Source: JABDQZ01 sp050049775 (lineage in GTDB: Bacteria > Pseudomonadota > Gammaproteobacteria > Chromatiales > Chromatiaceae). From it: DNA of 52,316 bases. Positions within the stretch are counted from its first letter, which is position 1. The number at the start of each line of letters is the position of its first letter. Location of the stretch: NCBI GenBank assembly GCA_050049775.1, contig JASFVP010000021.1, forward strand, positions 1 through 52,316, in the 5' to 3' direction. Shown in pieces: positions 1-8,133 of this stretch. A model generated the notes under the pieces. The model saw nothing but the letters and a program-made list of their open reading frames with translations. It did no database searches and had not been told where the DNA came from. A program made the position numbers and the translations under genes.

Positions 1-942
1 CAATGTCGCAGAAACCCTGCGGATAAAGATCGTACCACTCGCGAGCCTTTGAAAGTGAATATAGCCCAGCTCTTTAAAGTGAAAAAGAATATTATCTATT
101 ACCGCCTGCTGAGCATTTAGTTCATTCACGATATCATCATTCGTTCTGGCTTCCTTGTTGATTATCGTTAAGATAGTTTTTTTAATTAGGTCGGCGTGGT
201 TATCAATGTATGCTAGTGCGTATTGATAGAACCCATTTGTATTAATTGTATAATAGCAGTGGAACTTGTCATTATGGATTCTTTGTAGCCATATAGCCTT
301 GATATAATGCCTATGCGCTAAAACTTCTAGAGATTCTTCTATTTCTCTCCTGCTTAAACCTATGCTGCTACCATCTCCAAAAACTATTTCTGGATTAATT
401 TGTTCATCAATTTTACCTGTGCTAACTATGTAGTCACATGACATCTTGAGAATTAAGTTGTCAGATTTTGCTAATCCCCCTATAGCTTGAAAACTACTAG
501 ATGTGTGAGCTGGTGGGGGTCCGAGTTCTGGTTTTTCATTGATGCCAAAAATTGATGAAACTATTCTGCTGAAGCTAGTTTCATAGGATGTGAGGTCTTC
601 TATAGGTTGCCAGATTGTCGATGAGAGAGAAGCTGGAACTTCACACTTATCTAAGACAACTGGGATAATTTTTGTACCCTTGCCGATGCGTTGAACGATG
701 CCTGCATTGAGTTCTTCTCTTACCCATGGTTTATTAACACTGTTCTCTGATAAGACAATAATTATTGCATCAGCTTCTTTTAAGCCTTCTTCAAAAATTT
801 TATCTACAAGGCTATCACCAGGAAGCATCTCCCATTTGTCTAGCCATGCGTCAACACCATTACTGCGTAACTTGGTGGCAAACTCAGTAACAAATCTATC
901 TTTATCTTCGCTTGCATGGCTTACAAATACTTTCGGAGTCAT
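1..942 (-). CDS. TIR-domain protein, 3' end outside the window
   Basis: The reverse-strand frame is open from ATG at 942 to base 1 (314 codons, no stop), so the C-terminus is missing. Residues about 3-130 look like a TIR domain. The start reads VFVSHASEDK, a central strand has IIIVLSENS, and KPWVREE places glutamates at 76/77, where bacterial TIR NADases carry the catalytic Glu. Residues about 190-250 and 255-314 each resemble a winged helix (helix-turn-helix followed by a beta hairpin); this is my reading of the pattern, not a database match. TIR proteins of this kind often act in anti-phage defence by degrading NAD. The DNA is clearly more AT-rich than the core genes to the right. Two zinc-ribbon ORFs lie directly upstream on the same strand. 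The TIR call is confident; the effector role is inferred. Confidence 0.85.
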   Translation of the reverse strand, partial: MTPKVFVSHASEDKDRFVTEFATKLRSNGVDAWLDKWEMLPGDSLVDKIFEEGLKEADAIIIVLSENSVNKPWVREELNAGIVQRIGKGTKIIPVVLDKCEVPASLSSTIWQPIEDLTSYETSFSRIVSSIFGINEKPELGPPPAHTSSSFQAIGGLAKSDNLILKMSCDYIVSTGKIDEQINPEIVFGDGSSIGLSRREIEESLEVLAHRHYIKAIWLQRIHNDKFHCYYTINTNGFYQYALAYIDNHADLIKKTILTIINKEARTNDDIVNELNAQQAVIDNILFHFKELGYIHFQRLASGTIFIRRVSATL

Positions 943-1033
943 CGCAATACAAAATATATCTATCGTAAAAGTTAAGTTTACCCTGTTTGGTACTCGCGCA
1001 TTCGTCAACATGACAATATTGCGTTCTAGAATC

Positions 1034-1234
1034 CTACCTACCCAGATCAACCCCAGAATTCTCAATCATGATCTTATCCCCACGACTCCCACAGACTGAG
1101 CAGCAGACGGAGCGATAGAGTTTTTCCAGAGTCTCATGGTTCACCTGTATCTCTGCTAAATGTCCGCATCTCACACAGTAGATTCTGAGCTGGTAGGTAG
1201 CTTGAGGTAGTCCTGTGAGGCTCTGCTGTTCCAT
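1034..1234 (-). CDS. small CxxC-CxxC zinc-ribbon protein (copy B)
   Basis: This is a 66-residue protein starting at ATG 1234; an upstream TTG at 1252 would add six residues. It has two knuckles, CVRCGH and CSVCGS, about 25 residues apart, as in a zinc ribbon. The region between them (EIQVNHETLEKLYRS) is probably helical. It is a paralogue of the ORF at 1278-1508, which has the same order: aromatic-hydrophobic strand, CxxCGH, helix, CxxCG. Only 43 bases separate the two, and the TIR gene follows 91 bases downstream, so the three may be co-transcribed. No clear Shine-Dalgarno is visible. The function is unknown; metal binding is inferred from the cysteine spacing. Confidence 0.6.
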   Translation of the reverse strand: MEQQSLTGLPQATYQLRIYCVRCGHLAEIQVNHETLEKLYRSVCCSVCGSRGDKIMIENSGVDLGR

Positions 1235-1277
1235 AGAACAATTATAGAACAAAAAGCAAGTGTTGGGCTTTCTCTTT

Positions 1278-1508
1278 TCACCTCAGAGTCACACTAAGGC
1301 TTAAACCAAGGGTCCCACACTCAGGGCATTCCATGGAGCTTTTTAGATCATTCAGGGATTCATAATCAGTCTGCTGTATGTCAATGGGCTGCCTATGACC
1401 ACATAGCAAACAATAGGCAGATAGCATAAAACTGCTGGGCAGAGATTTCAGAGGTTGCGCATAAACAGGAGGTAGTTTCAGCGATGAGCTGAGGGCGTGA
1501 TTATCCAT
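1278..1508 (-). CDS. small CxxC-CxxC zinc-ribbon protein (copy A)
   Basis: This is a 76-residue protein. The ATG at 1508 is preferred over the one at 1517 because AAGGA lies nine bases before it but directly abuts the other. The knuckles CLLCGH and CPECGT are about 26 residues apart and form a zinc-ribbon pattern. The arrangement matches the neighbour at 1034-1234, with the same CxxCGH, then a polar helix, then CxxCG. The two are therefore likely an old tandem duplication. The N-terminal 30 residues are low-complexity and probably disordered. It would be the first gene of a minus-strand group leading into the TIR gene. I do not recognise the family. Confidence 0.6.
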   Translation of the reverse strand: MDNHALSSSLKLPPVYAQPLKSLPSSFMLSAYCLLCGHRQPIDIQQTDYESLNDLKSSMECPECGTLGLSLSVTLR

Positions 1509-1643
1509 AGAAAACATTCCTTGTCTTTTTGGGATTCAAGCTTCATGGATGAAGCTGGCTCAGAGTCTACTGTGAGTAAAAAGGGTATGTCTGTAGGAGA
1601 AATCTGAAGTTAAATGTGAGGTACATACCGTGTGGTACATAGG

Positions 1644-1684
1644 CAATAAAAAAGCCGCTAAGCTATTGAAACTTAACGGCTTTC
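1644..1684 (-). terminator. Rho-independent terminator of tRNA-Leu
   Basis: On the minus strand an AAAGCCG-TTAAG arm pairs with CTTAG-CGGCTTT across a nine-base loop with one wobble, followed by a run of T. It lies directly downstream of the tRNA 3' end. Confidence 0.8.
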
Positions 1685-1690
1685 TATGTA

Positions 1691-1777
1691 TGGTGCCTGG
1701 GAAAGGACTTGAACCTTCACGGGGTTGCCCCCACTAGCACCTGAAGCTAGCGTGTCTACCAATTTCACCACCCAGGC
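1691..1777 (-). tRNA. tRNA-Leu (anticodon CAG)
   Basis: The 87-nt gene reads on the minus strand from 1777 to 1691. The acceptor arms GCCTGGG and CCCAGGC pair perfectly, followed by A and an encoded CCA. The anticodon loop TTCAGGT gives CAG, which reads CUG. The long variable arm (GGGG-CAA-CCCC type) marks a class II leucine tRNA. The T arm contains GGTTCAAGTCC. It has its own promoter and terminator. The same tRNA lies beside rnr in Pseudomonas, so this end of the window is a conserved junction; accessory DNA begins just past its 3' end. Confidence 0.97.
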
Positions 1778-1788
1778 ATGGGAGCGCG

Positions 1789-1817
1789 ACTCTACAGCGA
1801 CAGATTTATTCTGTCAA
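1789..1817 (-). promoter_or_regulatory. sigma-70 promoter of tRNA-Leu
   Basis: On the minus strand there is a perfect TTGACA (1817-1812), a 17-base spacer and TAGAGT (1794-1789). A GC-rich discriminator (CGCGCTCCC) precedes the mature 5' end, as is typical of stable-RNA promoters under stringent control. Confidence 0.8.
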
Positions 1818-1860
1818 CGTACAATAGTCGGCTAATTTATCATTTTATCCGGATTATTCA

Positions 1861-4206
1861 GTGTCAAAAGACAACATCAAAGACCGGGTCGCAGGCCAGG
1901 ACCCCTATCAAAAACGCGAAGCGAAAAAATACGAAAATCCCATCGCCAGCAGGGAATACATTCTTGAGCAGATGGAGCTGACTGGCCAGTCAATGAATTT
2001 TGCCGACATTCTCAAAATGCTGGCAATCGACGATGATGACCGGCGTGTCGCCGTGCAGCGCAGACTCAACGCCATGGTGCGCGACGGTCAGTTGATCCGC
2101 AACCGCGAAGGCTTTTTTTCACCGGTCAGTCCGGACGACCTGATTGCTGGCAAAGTCATCGGCCACCAGGATGGTTTCGGCTTCCTCAAACCGGATGCCG
2201 GTGGTAATGACCTGTTCCTGTCGCCTTACCAGATGCGCGGCGTATTGCACGGTGACCGTGCTTTGGCGCTGATCACCGGTGTTGACCGGCGCGGCCGTAG
2301 CGAAGGTACCATCATCAAAGTGCTGGAGCGCGCCAACCAGACCATTGTCGGACGACTGTTCTGTGATGAGGGCGAAGTATTTGTGGTGCCGGACAACAAG
2401 CGCATCAGCCAGGAAATCCGCATACCGGACATGGATTGTGACCAGGGCGGCATGGGCGAAATCGTCAATATCGAAGTGACCGAACAGCCAACCAGCCGGC
2501 ATCGCGGGCTGGGCAAGGTGATCGAAGTGCTGGGTCAACACATGGCGCCCGGCATGGAAACCGACGTCGCCATCCGTTCGCACGCCATTCCGGTGGAATG
2601 GCCCGAAGAACTGCTCGAGGAAATCGCCAGCCTCACGCCTGAAGTGCCCGAGAAAGCCAAAGAAGGCCGCACCGATCTGCGCAAAATCCCGCTGGTGACC
2701 ATCGATGGCGCCGATGCACGTGACTTTGACGACGCCGTCTACGCTAACAAGACGCCGAAAGGCTGGCGTCTGCTGGTGTGCATCGCCGATGTGTCCAGTT
2801 ACGTCAAACCCGGCACAGCGCTGGATCAGGAAGCCTATAAGCGCGGTAACTCGGTGTATTTCCCCAACCGTGTAGTGCCGATGCTACCCGAGGTGTTGTC
2901 CAACGGCCTGTGTTCGCTGAACCCGGATGTCGACCGCCTTTGCATGACGGCCGAGCTCAACATCGATGACGATGGCAATATTTTCCGCTCCAAATTCTAC
3001 CCGGCGGTGATGCGTTCGCACGCGCGCCTGATTTACGACGACGTCGCCGCCATGCTGGTTGATGGTGATGAAGCGCTGTGTGCCAAACACGAAAAAATCC
3101 TGCCGCATCTGCACGAGTTGTACGCGCTTTACAAGGTGCTGCACAAGGGCCGGCAGCGCGTCGGGGCGATCGATTTTGATACTACCGAAACACGCATCGT
3201 GTTTTGTGCGGACAAGAAAATCGATCGTGTCGAGCCGGTGATACGCAACGATGCGCATCGCCTCATCGAGGAGTGCATGCTGGCCGCCAATGTGGCCGCC
3301 GCGCGCCTGTTGCTGCGTCGCCAGATTCCGGCGCTGTATCGCAACCACGAGCCACCGCCACCGGACAAGATCGTCGATCTGCGCGCCTTTTTGTCTGAAC
3401 TCGGCATCATTCTGGATGGCGGCAACAAACCCACCGCCAAGCACTTCGCCTCCTTGCTGGAAGACGTGCGCGAACGCCCCGATGCCCACCTGATCCAGAC
3501 GGTGTTGCTGCGTTCCATGTCGCAGGCATTTTACAGTTCGGAAAACCTCGGCCATTTTGGCCTATCATTCCCGGCCTATGCGCATTTCACCTCACCGATC
3601 CGGCGTTATCCGGACCTCATGGTGCATCGCGCCATCATGCACAGCCTGACTAACAAGGATGCGGCCAGTTTTGCCTTTTCGGCCACCCAGTTGCAGACCT
3701 ACGGCGAGCATTGCTCGGGCACTGAACGGCGCGCCGACGAGGCCACGCGCGACGTGCTCGACTGGCTCAAGTGCGAGTTCATGATGGACAAAATCGGCGA
3801 CGAGTTTCACGGCATCATCAGCAGCGTCACATCGTTTGGCCTGTTTGTGCAGCTCGATCATATTTACGTCGACGGCCTGGTACATATCTCGGCGCTGAAA
3901 AACGATTATTACCATTTCGATCCGGTCGGCCATCGTCTCTCCGGCGAACGCAGCGGCCAGGTGTTCCGCCTTGGCGATCCGATCCGCATCAAGGTCGCGG
4001 CGGTCAATCTGGACGATCGCAAAATCGACTTTGTGCTGGCCGATGGCTGGGTGGCGCCGCAAAGCAAGCGCGATCAACGCTTTGCCGCCAGCGGCAAGCG
4101 CAAAAAAGATGACAGTCGTCCACCACGTCCCGGTAAAAAGGACAAGAATAAGTCCGACGATTCGAAAAAGCGCAAAAAACGCGGCAAGCGTTCCAGACGT
4201 AAATAG
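1861..4206 (+). CDS. rnr: ribonuclease R
   Basis: This is a 3'-5' hydrolytic exoribonuclease (781 aa; E. coli 813) that degrades structured RNA and takes part in RNA quality control. It has an N-terminal winged helix (about 30-90), cold-shock domains (about 90-240), an RNB catalytic domain (about 265-600) and an S1 domain (about 640-725). The tail is rich in Lys and Arg. The RNB metal-binding aspartates fall at D282, D288, D290 and D291 in DGADARDFDDAVY. The GTG at 1861 gives the family N-terminus, although the ribosome-binding site is weak. rlmB follows 12 bases downstream, as in most gammaproteobacteria, so the two are probably co-transcribed. Confidence 0.96.
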   Translation: MSKDNIKDRVAGQDPYQKREAKKYENPIASREYILEQMELTGQSMNFADILKMLAIDDDDRRVAVQRRLNAMVRDGQLIRNREGFFSPVSPDDLIAGKVIGHQDGFGFLKPDAGGNDLFLSPYQMRGVLHGDRALALITGVDRRGRSEGTIIKVLERANQTIVGRLFCDEGEVFVVPDNKRISQEIRIPDMDCDQGGMGEIVNIEVTEQPTSRHRGLGKVIEVLGQHMAPGMETDVAIRSHAIPVEWPEELLEEIASLTPEVPEKAKEGRTDLRKIPLVTIDGADARDFDDAVYANKTPKGWRLLVCIADVSSYVKPGTALDQEAYKRGNSVYFPNRVVPMLPEVLSNGLCSLNPDVDRLCMTAELNIDDDGNIFRSKFYPAVMRSHARLIYDDVAAMLVDGDEALCAKHEKILPHLHELYALYKVLHKGRQRVGAIDFDTTETRIVFCADKKIDRVEPVIRNDAHRLIEECMLAANVAAARLLLRRQIPALYRNHEPPPPDKIVDLRAFLSELGIILDGGNKPTAKHFASLLEDVRERPDAHLIQTVLLRSMSQAFYSSENLGHFGLSFPAYAHFTSPIRRYPDLMVHRAIMHSLTNKDAASFAFSATQLQTYGEHCSGTERRADEATRDVLDWLKCEFMMDKIGDEFHGIISSVTSFGLFVQLDHIYVDGLVHISALKNDYYHFDPVGHRLSGERSGQVFRLGDPIRIKVAAVNLDDRKIDFVLADGWVAPQSKRDQRFAASGKRKKDDSRPPRPGKKDKNKSDDSKKRKKRGKRSRRK

Positions 4207-4218
4207 GTCGTTCAATAC

Positions 4219-4977
4219 GTGGCTCATAACAGTGACAAGGCACAGCTGATTGGGGGGCTGCATGCGGTGCGCGCCGCACTCAAGCACGGCGCCGATGAGG
4301 TGCTGGAAGTCTGGGTGGATGCATCCCGCAAGGATGCGCGCATGCGTGAAATCCTCGATGCCGCACGCCAGGCCAGAGTCAAGGTACAGCGCGTCGAGCG
4401 CCAGGAACTCGATGATCGGCTGGGCGACATACGCCATCAGGGAGTCGGTGCACGTGTCACGGCGCCAGCGGCGCGCGATGAAAAACAGCTGTTTGGCTTG
4501 CTGGAGTCGCTCGACGAGCCAGCTTTTCTATTGATTCTCGATGGCGTGACCGACCCGCACAACCTCGGCGCCTGCCTGCGCAGCGCCGATGCAGCCGGCG
4601 TGCAGGCGGTGATCGCTCCGAAAGACCGTTCCGCCGGGCTCACGCCGGTGGCGGTCAAGGTGGCCAGCGGCGCCGCTGAAAGCGTGCCGTTTTTCCAGGT
4701 CACCAACCTGGTGCGCACCATGCAGAAACTGCAGCAGGACCTGGGCATCTGGATGGTTGGCACCAGCGGTGAAGCCTCACAATCGCTGTACGAGACCGAC
4801 CTCACCGGCAATCTGGCGCTGGTGCTGGGCGCGGAGGGCAAGGGCATGCGCCGGCTCACCGCCGAAGCCTGCGACAGCCTGGTCAGCCTGCCGATGCTCG
4901 GTACGGTGGAAAGCCTGAATGTCTCGGTCGCTGCCGGCGTGTGCCTGTTCGAGGCGCTGCGCCAGCGCCGTGCCTGA
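4219..4977 (+). CDS. rlmB: 23S rRNA (guanosine-2251-2'-O)-methyltransferase
   Basis: This SPOUT-fold methyltransferase (252 aa) uses S-adenosylmethionine to 2'-O-methylate G2251 in the peptidyl-transferase P loop of 23S rRNA. An N-terminal substrate-binding domain (about 8-85) reads LIGGLHAVRAAL. The C-terminal SpoU domain holds the three family motifs: NLGACLRSADAAGV (about 114-127), LVLGAEGKGMRRL, and SLNVSVAAGVCLFE near the end. These form the trefoil knot that binds the cofactor. Translation starts at GTG 4219. It lies just after rnr and is followed by the promoter of the rpsF operon. Confidence 0.95.
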   Translation: MAHNSDKAQLIGGLHAVRAALKHGADEVLEVWVDASRKDARMREILDAARQARVKVQRVERQELDDRLGDIRHQGVGARVTAPAARDEKQLFGLLESLDEPAFLLILDGVTDPHNLGACLRSADAAGVQAVIAPKDRSAGLTPVAVKVASGAAESVPFFQVTNLVRTMQKLQQDLGIWMVGTSGEASQSLYETDLTGNLALVLGAEGKGMRRLTAEACDSLVSLPMLGTVESLNVSVAAGVCLFEALRQRRA

Positions 4978-5031
4978 AACCGGCTCGTCCGGTTATTTGG
5001 CCCGGGTATTTGCTGGATTTTCAATACCATA

Positions 5032-5060
5032 TTGCATCTGGCGGCGCGACACAGTAAAAT
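5032..5060 (+). promoter_or_regulatory. sigma-70 promoter of the rpsF operon
   Basis: TTGCAT (5032-5037), a 17-base spacer and TAAAAT (5055-5060) are followed by the GC-rich discriminator CGCGCGC, typical of ribosomal promoters. It gives a leader of about 90 nt before rpsF. Confidence 0.75.
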
Positions 5061-5102
5061 CGCGCGCTTTTACGGGTTTGCCTGCGAGCATTTCGGGCGA
5101 AT

Positions 5103-5132
5103 CCACCTTGCCGCACTGCTGTGAGTTGGTGG
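5103..5132 (+). promoter_or_regulatory. probable S6:S18-binding leader element of rpsF
   Basis: In the rpsF leader, CCACC (5103-5107) can pair with GGTGG (5128-5132). An inner CAC-TGCT-GTG hairpin stands on top, with an unpaired CCG at 5111-5113. A CCG bulge next to a short hairpin is the hallmark of the rpsF leader motif through which the S6:S18 complex represses its own operon in many bacteria. The fold was judged by eye; autoregulation is inferred. Confidence 0.55.
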
Positions 5133-5157
5133 GTGGCTTTAACCATAAGGAAACAAC

Positions 5158-5511
5158 ATGAGACACTACGAAGTGGTTTTCATGGTCCACCCGGACCAGA
5201 GTGAACAGGTGCCGGCGATGATCGAACGTTATCGCGGCATTATCGAAAATGACGGCGGCAAGATGCACCGTCTGGAAGATTGGGGCCGTCGCCAGCTGGC
5301 TTATCCGATCAACAAACTCCATAAAGCGCATTACGTATTGATGAACATCGAATGCACTGGTGACGCCCTGGCGGAACTGGAAAGCCTGTTCAAGTTCAAT
5401 GACGCGGTACTGCGCAAACTGGTCATCAAGAAAAAAGCAGCGGTTACCGAAGCTTCGCCCCTTGCCAGAAAAGAGGACAAGGATCGCGGCGCCGAAGAGG
5501 TTGCTGCCTAA
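5158..5511 (+). CDS. rpsF: small ribosomal subunit protein bS6
   Basis: bS6 (117 aa) sits on the platform of the 30S subunit and binds 16S rRNA together with bS18. The sequence has the family's start (MRHYEVVFMVHPDQSEQV), the WGRRQLAYPI strand and a charged, Ala/Glu-rich tail after residue 95. AAGGA lies seven bases before the ATG. It is the first gene of the operon rpsF-rpsR-DUF2232-rplI, behind a clear promoter and a likely autoregulatory leader. Confidence 0.97.
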   Translation: MRHYEVVFMVHPDQSEQVPAMIERYRGIIENDGGKMHRLEDWGRRQLAYPINKLHKAHYVLMNIECTGDALAELESLFKFNDAVLRKLVIKKKAAVTEASPLARKEDKDRGAEEVAA

Positions 5512-5548
5512 GCAATCCGCTTGAATCAAATCAGACCAGGAGAAACAC

Positions 5549-5773
5549 ATGTCACGTCAATTTCGTCGTAAAAAATTCTGTCGCTTTTCAGCCGAAGGCA
5601 TCAATGAGATCGATTACAAGGATCTGGAGCTGCTGAAAGGTTTTGTCAGTGAGTCGGGCAAGATTGTGCCAAGCCGCATTACCGGCACCCAGGCCAAGTA
5701 CCAGCGTCAGCTCGCCAGCGCGATCAAGCGCGCGCGTTTCCTGTCACTGCTGCCATACACCGACAGTCATTGA
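5549..5773 (+). CDS. rpsR: small ribosomal subunit protein bS18
   Basis: bS18 (74 aa, the usual length) partners bS6 on the 30S platform. The conserved basic core is present: RRKKFCRF near the start, DYKDLELLKGF, and the IVPSRITGT and KRARFLSLLPY segments. A good AGGAGA precedes the ATG. It lies 37 bases after rpsF in the same operon. Confidence 0.97.
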   Translation: MSRQFRRKKFCRFSAEGINEIDYKDLELLKGFVSESGKIVPSRITGTQAKYQRQLASAIKRARFLSLLPYTDSH

Positions 5774-5826
5774 TGCTGTGAACGGACGCGTGCAGTAACG
5801 CGTCCGAGAAGTTAACAGGAAAAATC

Positions 5827-6738
5827 ATGCGCTCACTGGCAATGCTGATCATGCGTGGGCGCGGACAGGCCGTCATGGCGACCACCGTGCTGACGGTGCT
5901 GTCCGTATTGATCACGCCATTGAGTGTATTCAGCGCTGCCGCGGTAGCGCTGGTGGCGCTCAGGCAGGGCGCACAGGAAGGCTTTTTTGTCATAGCCGCC
6001 AGTACGCTGGCCACGGCGGTGCTGAACTACTTATTGTTCAGTGACCTGACGCTGGTGTTCGGTTTTGCCATTTTTGTCTGGCTGCCGATGTGGCTGCTGG
6101 CGATGCTGCTGCGGTTCACACGCTCACTGGCGACGACACTGGAAGCCGCACTGCTGCTGGCAGTGGTATTACTGGGTTATCTGTATCTGCTGATACCGGA
6201 CCCGACGCAGCACTGGCTGCAAATGCTTAACGAGCTGCTGAAAGGCGTGCCGGCGGAAAGCGGTATGGACGAACAGCAGTTCCAGGAAGTACTGGGGCTG
6301 GTGGCGCAATGGATGTCGGCCGTGATAGCTGCGGTCTTCTTCCTGCAAATGGCGCTGGCGCTGTTTGTGGCGCGCTGGTGGCAGGCCGTGCTGTACAATC
6401 CGGGCGGCTTTGGTGAGGAGTTTCGCACCCTGCAGTATCACCAGGCACTGGCGTGGATAACTGCGCCGTTTCTGCTCTGGTATGTGCTGGGTGAGCCGCC
6501 GTCATTGGCACTGGCACTCGGCGCCTTGCTGCTGGCAGCTTATTTTTTGCAGGGGCTGGCTGTAACGCACAGCGTGGTGCGGCAGCTGAAAGCGAACGTG
6601 GGCTGGCTGGCCGGCGTCTACGTATTATTGGTATTGGCGATGCCGTACATGTTCATGGCGCTGGCCATGACGGGTTTTGCCGATGCCTGGATGAATATCC
6701 GGAAGTCCGTCGCAACATCGGGCGACGACTCCGGTTAA
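5827..6738 (+). CDS. DUF2232 family polytopic membrane protein
   Basis: This 303-residue, very hydrophobic protein has about eight membrane segments (roughly 18-45, 55-75, 83-105, 112-128, 160-185, 210-230, 232-255 and 265-290). It has no obvious enzymatic motif. Position and character match the DUF2232 (YybS-like) membrane protein found between rpsR and rplI in Pseudomonas and relatives. AACAGGAAAA precedes the ATG, and the gene sits 53 bases after rpsR and 31 before rplI, so it is transcribed with them. The function is unknown; it may be a transport component. The family assignment rests mainly on position and topology. Confidence 0.8.
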   Translation: MRSLAMLIMRGRGQAVMATTVLTVLSVLITPLSVFSAAAVALVALRQGAQEGFFVIAASTLATAVLNYLLFSDLTLVFGFAIFVWLPMWLLAMLLRFTRSLATTLEAALLLAVVLLGYLYLLIPDPTQHWLQMLNELLKGVPAESGMDEQQFQEVLGLVAQWMSAVIAAVFFLQMALALFVARWWQAVLYNPGGFGEEFRTLQYHQALAWITAPFLLWYVLGEPPSLALALGALLLAAYFLQGLAVTHSVVRQLKANVGWLAGVYVLLVLAMPYMFMALAMTGFADAWMNIRKSVATSGDDSG

Positions 6739-6769
6739 TGTTTTAAACCTTGAATCAGGGGTAATAACG

Positions 6770-7219
6770 ATGGATATCATTTTATTGGAACGCGTTGAGA
6801 ATCTTGGCGCTTTGGGCGACAAGGTAGCAGTCAAGTCAGGTTATGGCCGTAATTACCTGATTCCGAGCGGCAAGGCGGTACCGGCCACTGCAGCCAATCT
6901 CGAGGAATTCGAAAAGCGTCGCGCCGAATACGAAAAACACCAGGCGGAAAAACTGGCCCAGGCCGAACAACGCAAGGCCGCGATCGAAGCCATCGCCACC
7001 GTCACCATCGCGCACAACGCCGGTGAAGAAGGCAAGCTGTTTGGTTCGGTCGGCACCACCGATATCGCCGAAGCCGTCACCGCCGCCGGCGCCGAACTGG
7101 CGCGCAGCGAAGTGCGTCTGCCGGAAGGTGCTTTCCACGCAACCGGTGAATACGAAGTCGACCTGCATCTGCACACCGACGTCAATGCACAGATCAAGGT
7201 GGTTATCGTCGCTGCCTGA
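6770..7219 (+). CDS. rplI: large ribosomal subunit protein bL9
   Basis: bL9 (149 aa, the same length as in E. coli) binds 23S rRNA domain V near the base of the L1 stalk. The N-domain motif VENLGALGDKVAVKSGYGRNYL is intact. It is followed by the long Lys/Glu/Ala connecting helix (about 43-75) and the C-domain (GKLFGSVGTTDIAEA). It is the last gene of the rpsF operon and ends just before a strong terminator. Confidence 0.97.
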   Translation: MDIILLERVENLGALGDKVAVKSGYGRNYLIPSGKAVPATAANLEEFEKRRAEYEKHQAEKLAQAEQRKAAIEAIATVTIAHNAGEEGKLFGSVGTTDIAEAVTAAGAELARSEVRLPEGAFHATGEYEVDLHLHTDVNAQIKVVIVAA

Positions 7220-7264
7220 CGTAGAAATGCTCTAAAACCCAGTCTTTAACAGGCTGGAAACTGA

Positions 7265-7299
7265 AACAGCCATGCAGAGTGATCTGCATGGCTGTTTTT
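7265..7299 (+). terminator. Rho-independent terminator of the rpsF-rplI operon
   Basis: The perfect 14-bp arm AACAGCCATGCAGA pairs with TCTGCATGGCTGTT around a GTGA loop and is followed by a T-rich stretch. It is the clearest terminator in the window. Confidence 0.93.
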
Positions 7300-7359
7300 G
7301 TTTGTGTCATATCCAGATGCTGGTAAGCAGATTGTGATCACAGAAGAAGTTTTACTGCT

Positions 7360-7869
7360 TCATTCCTGCTGCCCGGTAATCAGCCAGAACATCTGCAGCA
7401 GCAAGGTGTTATCCAACCGGGCCTGCTTGCACGATTCCAGTTGTTTGCCTTCATCGCAGATTTTGTCAAACAGCAGCACGGTCTTGCCTTCCTGTTCCAC
7501 AAACAGGGTACGGCTGCGATCCACCACGAAGGCCACGGCCGCGGCGACGTGGCGGTCGGTCAGTTGATCCAGTCCGCCCTTGGGCGGCATTTTGCCATGG
7601 CCATTGATGGCGTGATTGATCAGGGTGGGGACAGGTGATTTCAGGCGCGTCTCCCAATCCTTGACCGAGCCCAGTTGCGGTGCACCTGATTCTGGACTGC
7701 CATGGCACTTGATGCATTGTTCGGTAAACACCACCCGGCCGAGCCCCAGATTATAGGGATCAAGATCGCTGGAGTTTATTGCCGGATCATTTGCCACGGC
7801 AGCGCCTACGGTCAGCAGTGCGCCGAGCATGAAAGGAAGCCGATACTGGAGGCGAGGCGGCTTGCGCAT
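7360..7869 (-). CDS. secreted monohaem cytochrome c, c5-like
   Basis: The protein has 169 residues from ATG 7869, which has AAGG upstream. The frame reaches further only through a TTG. An N-terminal membrane segment ending in AAVAN is a likely signal peptide. One haem site, CIKCH, is followed by SGAPQLG...DWETRL and HAINGHGKMPPKGG, where the Met of MPPKGG would be the sixth iron ligand. This arrangement is that of class I cytochrome c5-type electron carriers. The last 45 residues lie beyond the usual fold and hold two extra cysteines that could form a disulfide. It would act in the periplasm. It stands alone, divergent from the Anbu gene, so its redox partner cannot be guessed. Confidence 0.85.
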   Translation of the reverse strand: MRKPPRLQYRLPFMLGALLTVGAAVANDPAINSSDLDPYNLGLGRVVFTEQCIKCHGSPESGAPQLGSVKDWETRLKSPVPTLINHAINGHGKMPPKGGLDQLTDRHVAAAVAFVVDRSRTLFVEQEGKTVLLFDKICDEGKQLESCKQARLDNTLLLQMFWLITGQQE

Positions 7870-8133
7870 GATCCGATACCTTTTGTTCGTTTTGAGTTTC
7901 GAAACCAAAATGTCATATTACGCCGAATTTCACAGTGGTCTATTGATCCGTGTCTCACATTGCAAAATTCGTCCACCCTGATGCCCGGGTGGTTGTTTGC
8001 CAGTATCGCCTGCAGCTGTCCTGCGAGCCGGAATGCCGGGAATATTTCCTCTCCGGCATATCGTTTATTGACGATGATTGCCTGCATTCCTTATCATCAA
8101 TTACCCCCTGAGTTTCACGGATTTGGCTTTACT

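Noticed and set aside
698..1099. 133-codon plus-strand ORF
   Set aside because: It lies mainly opposite the clear TIR gene and has Ser/Leu-rich, family-less content typical of an antisense shadow.
3592..4437. 281-codon minus-strand ORF
   Set aside because: It is antisense to the end of rnr and start of rlmB, both certain genes.
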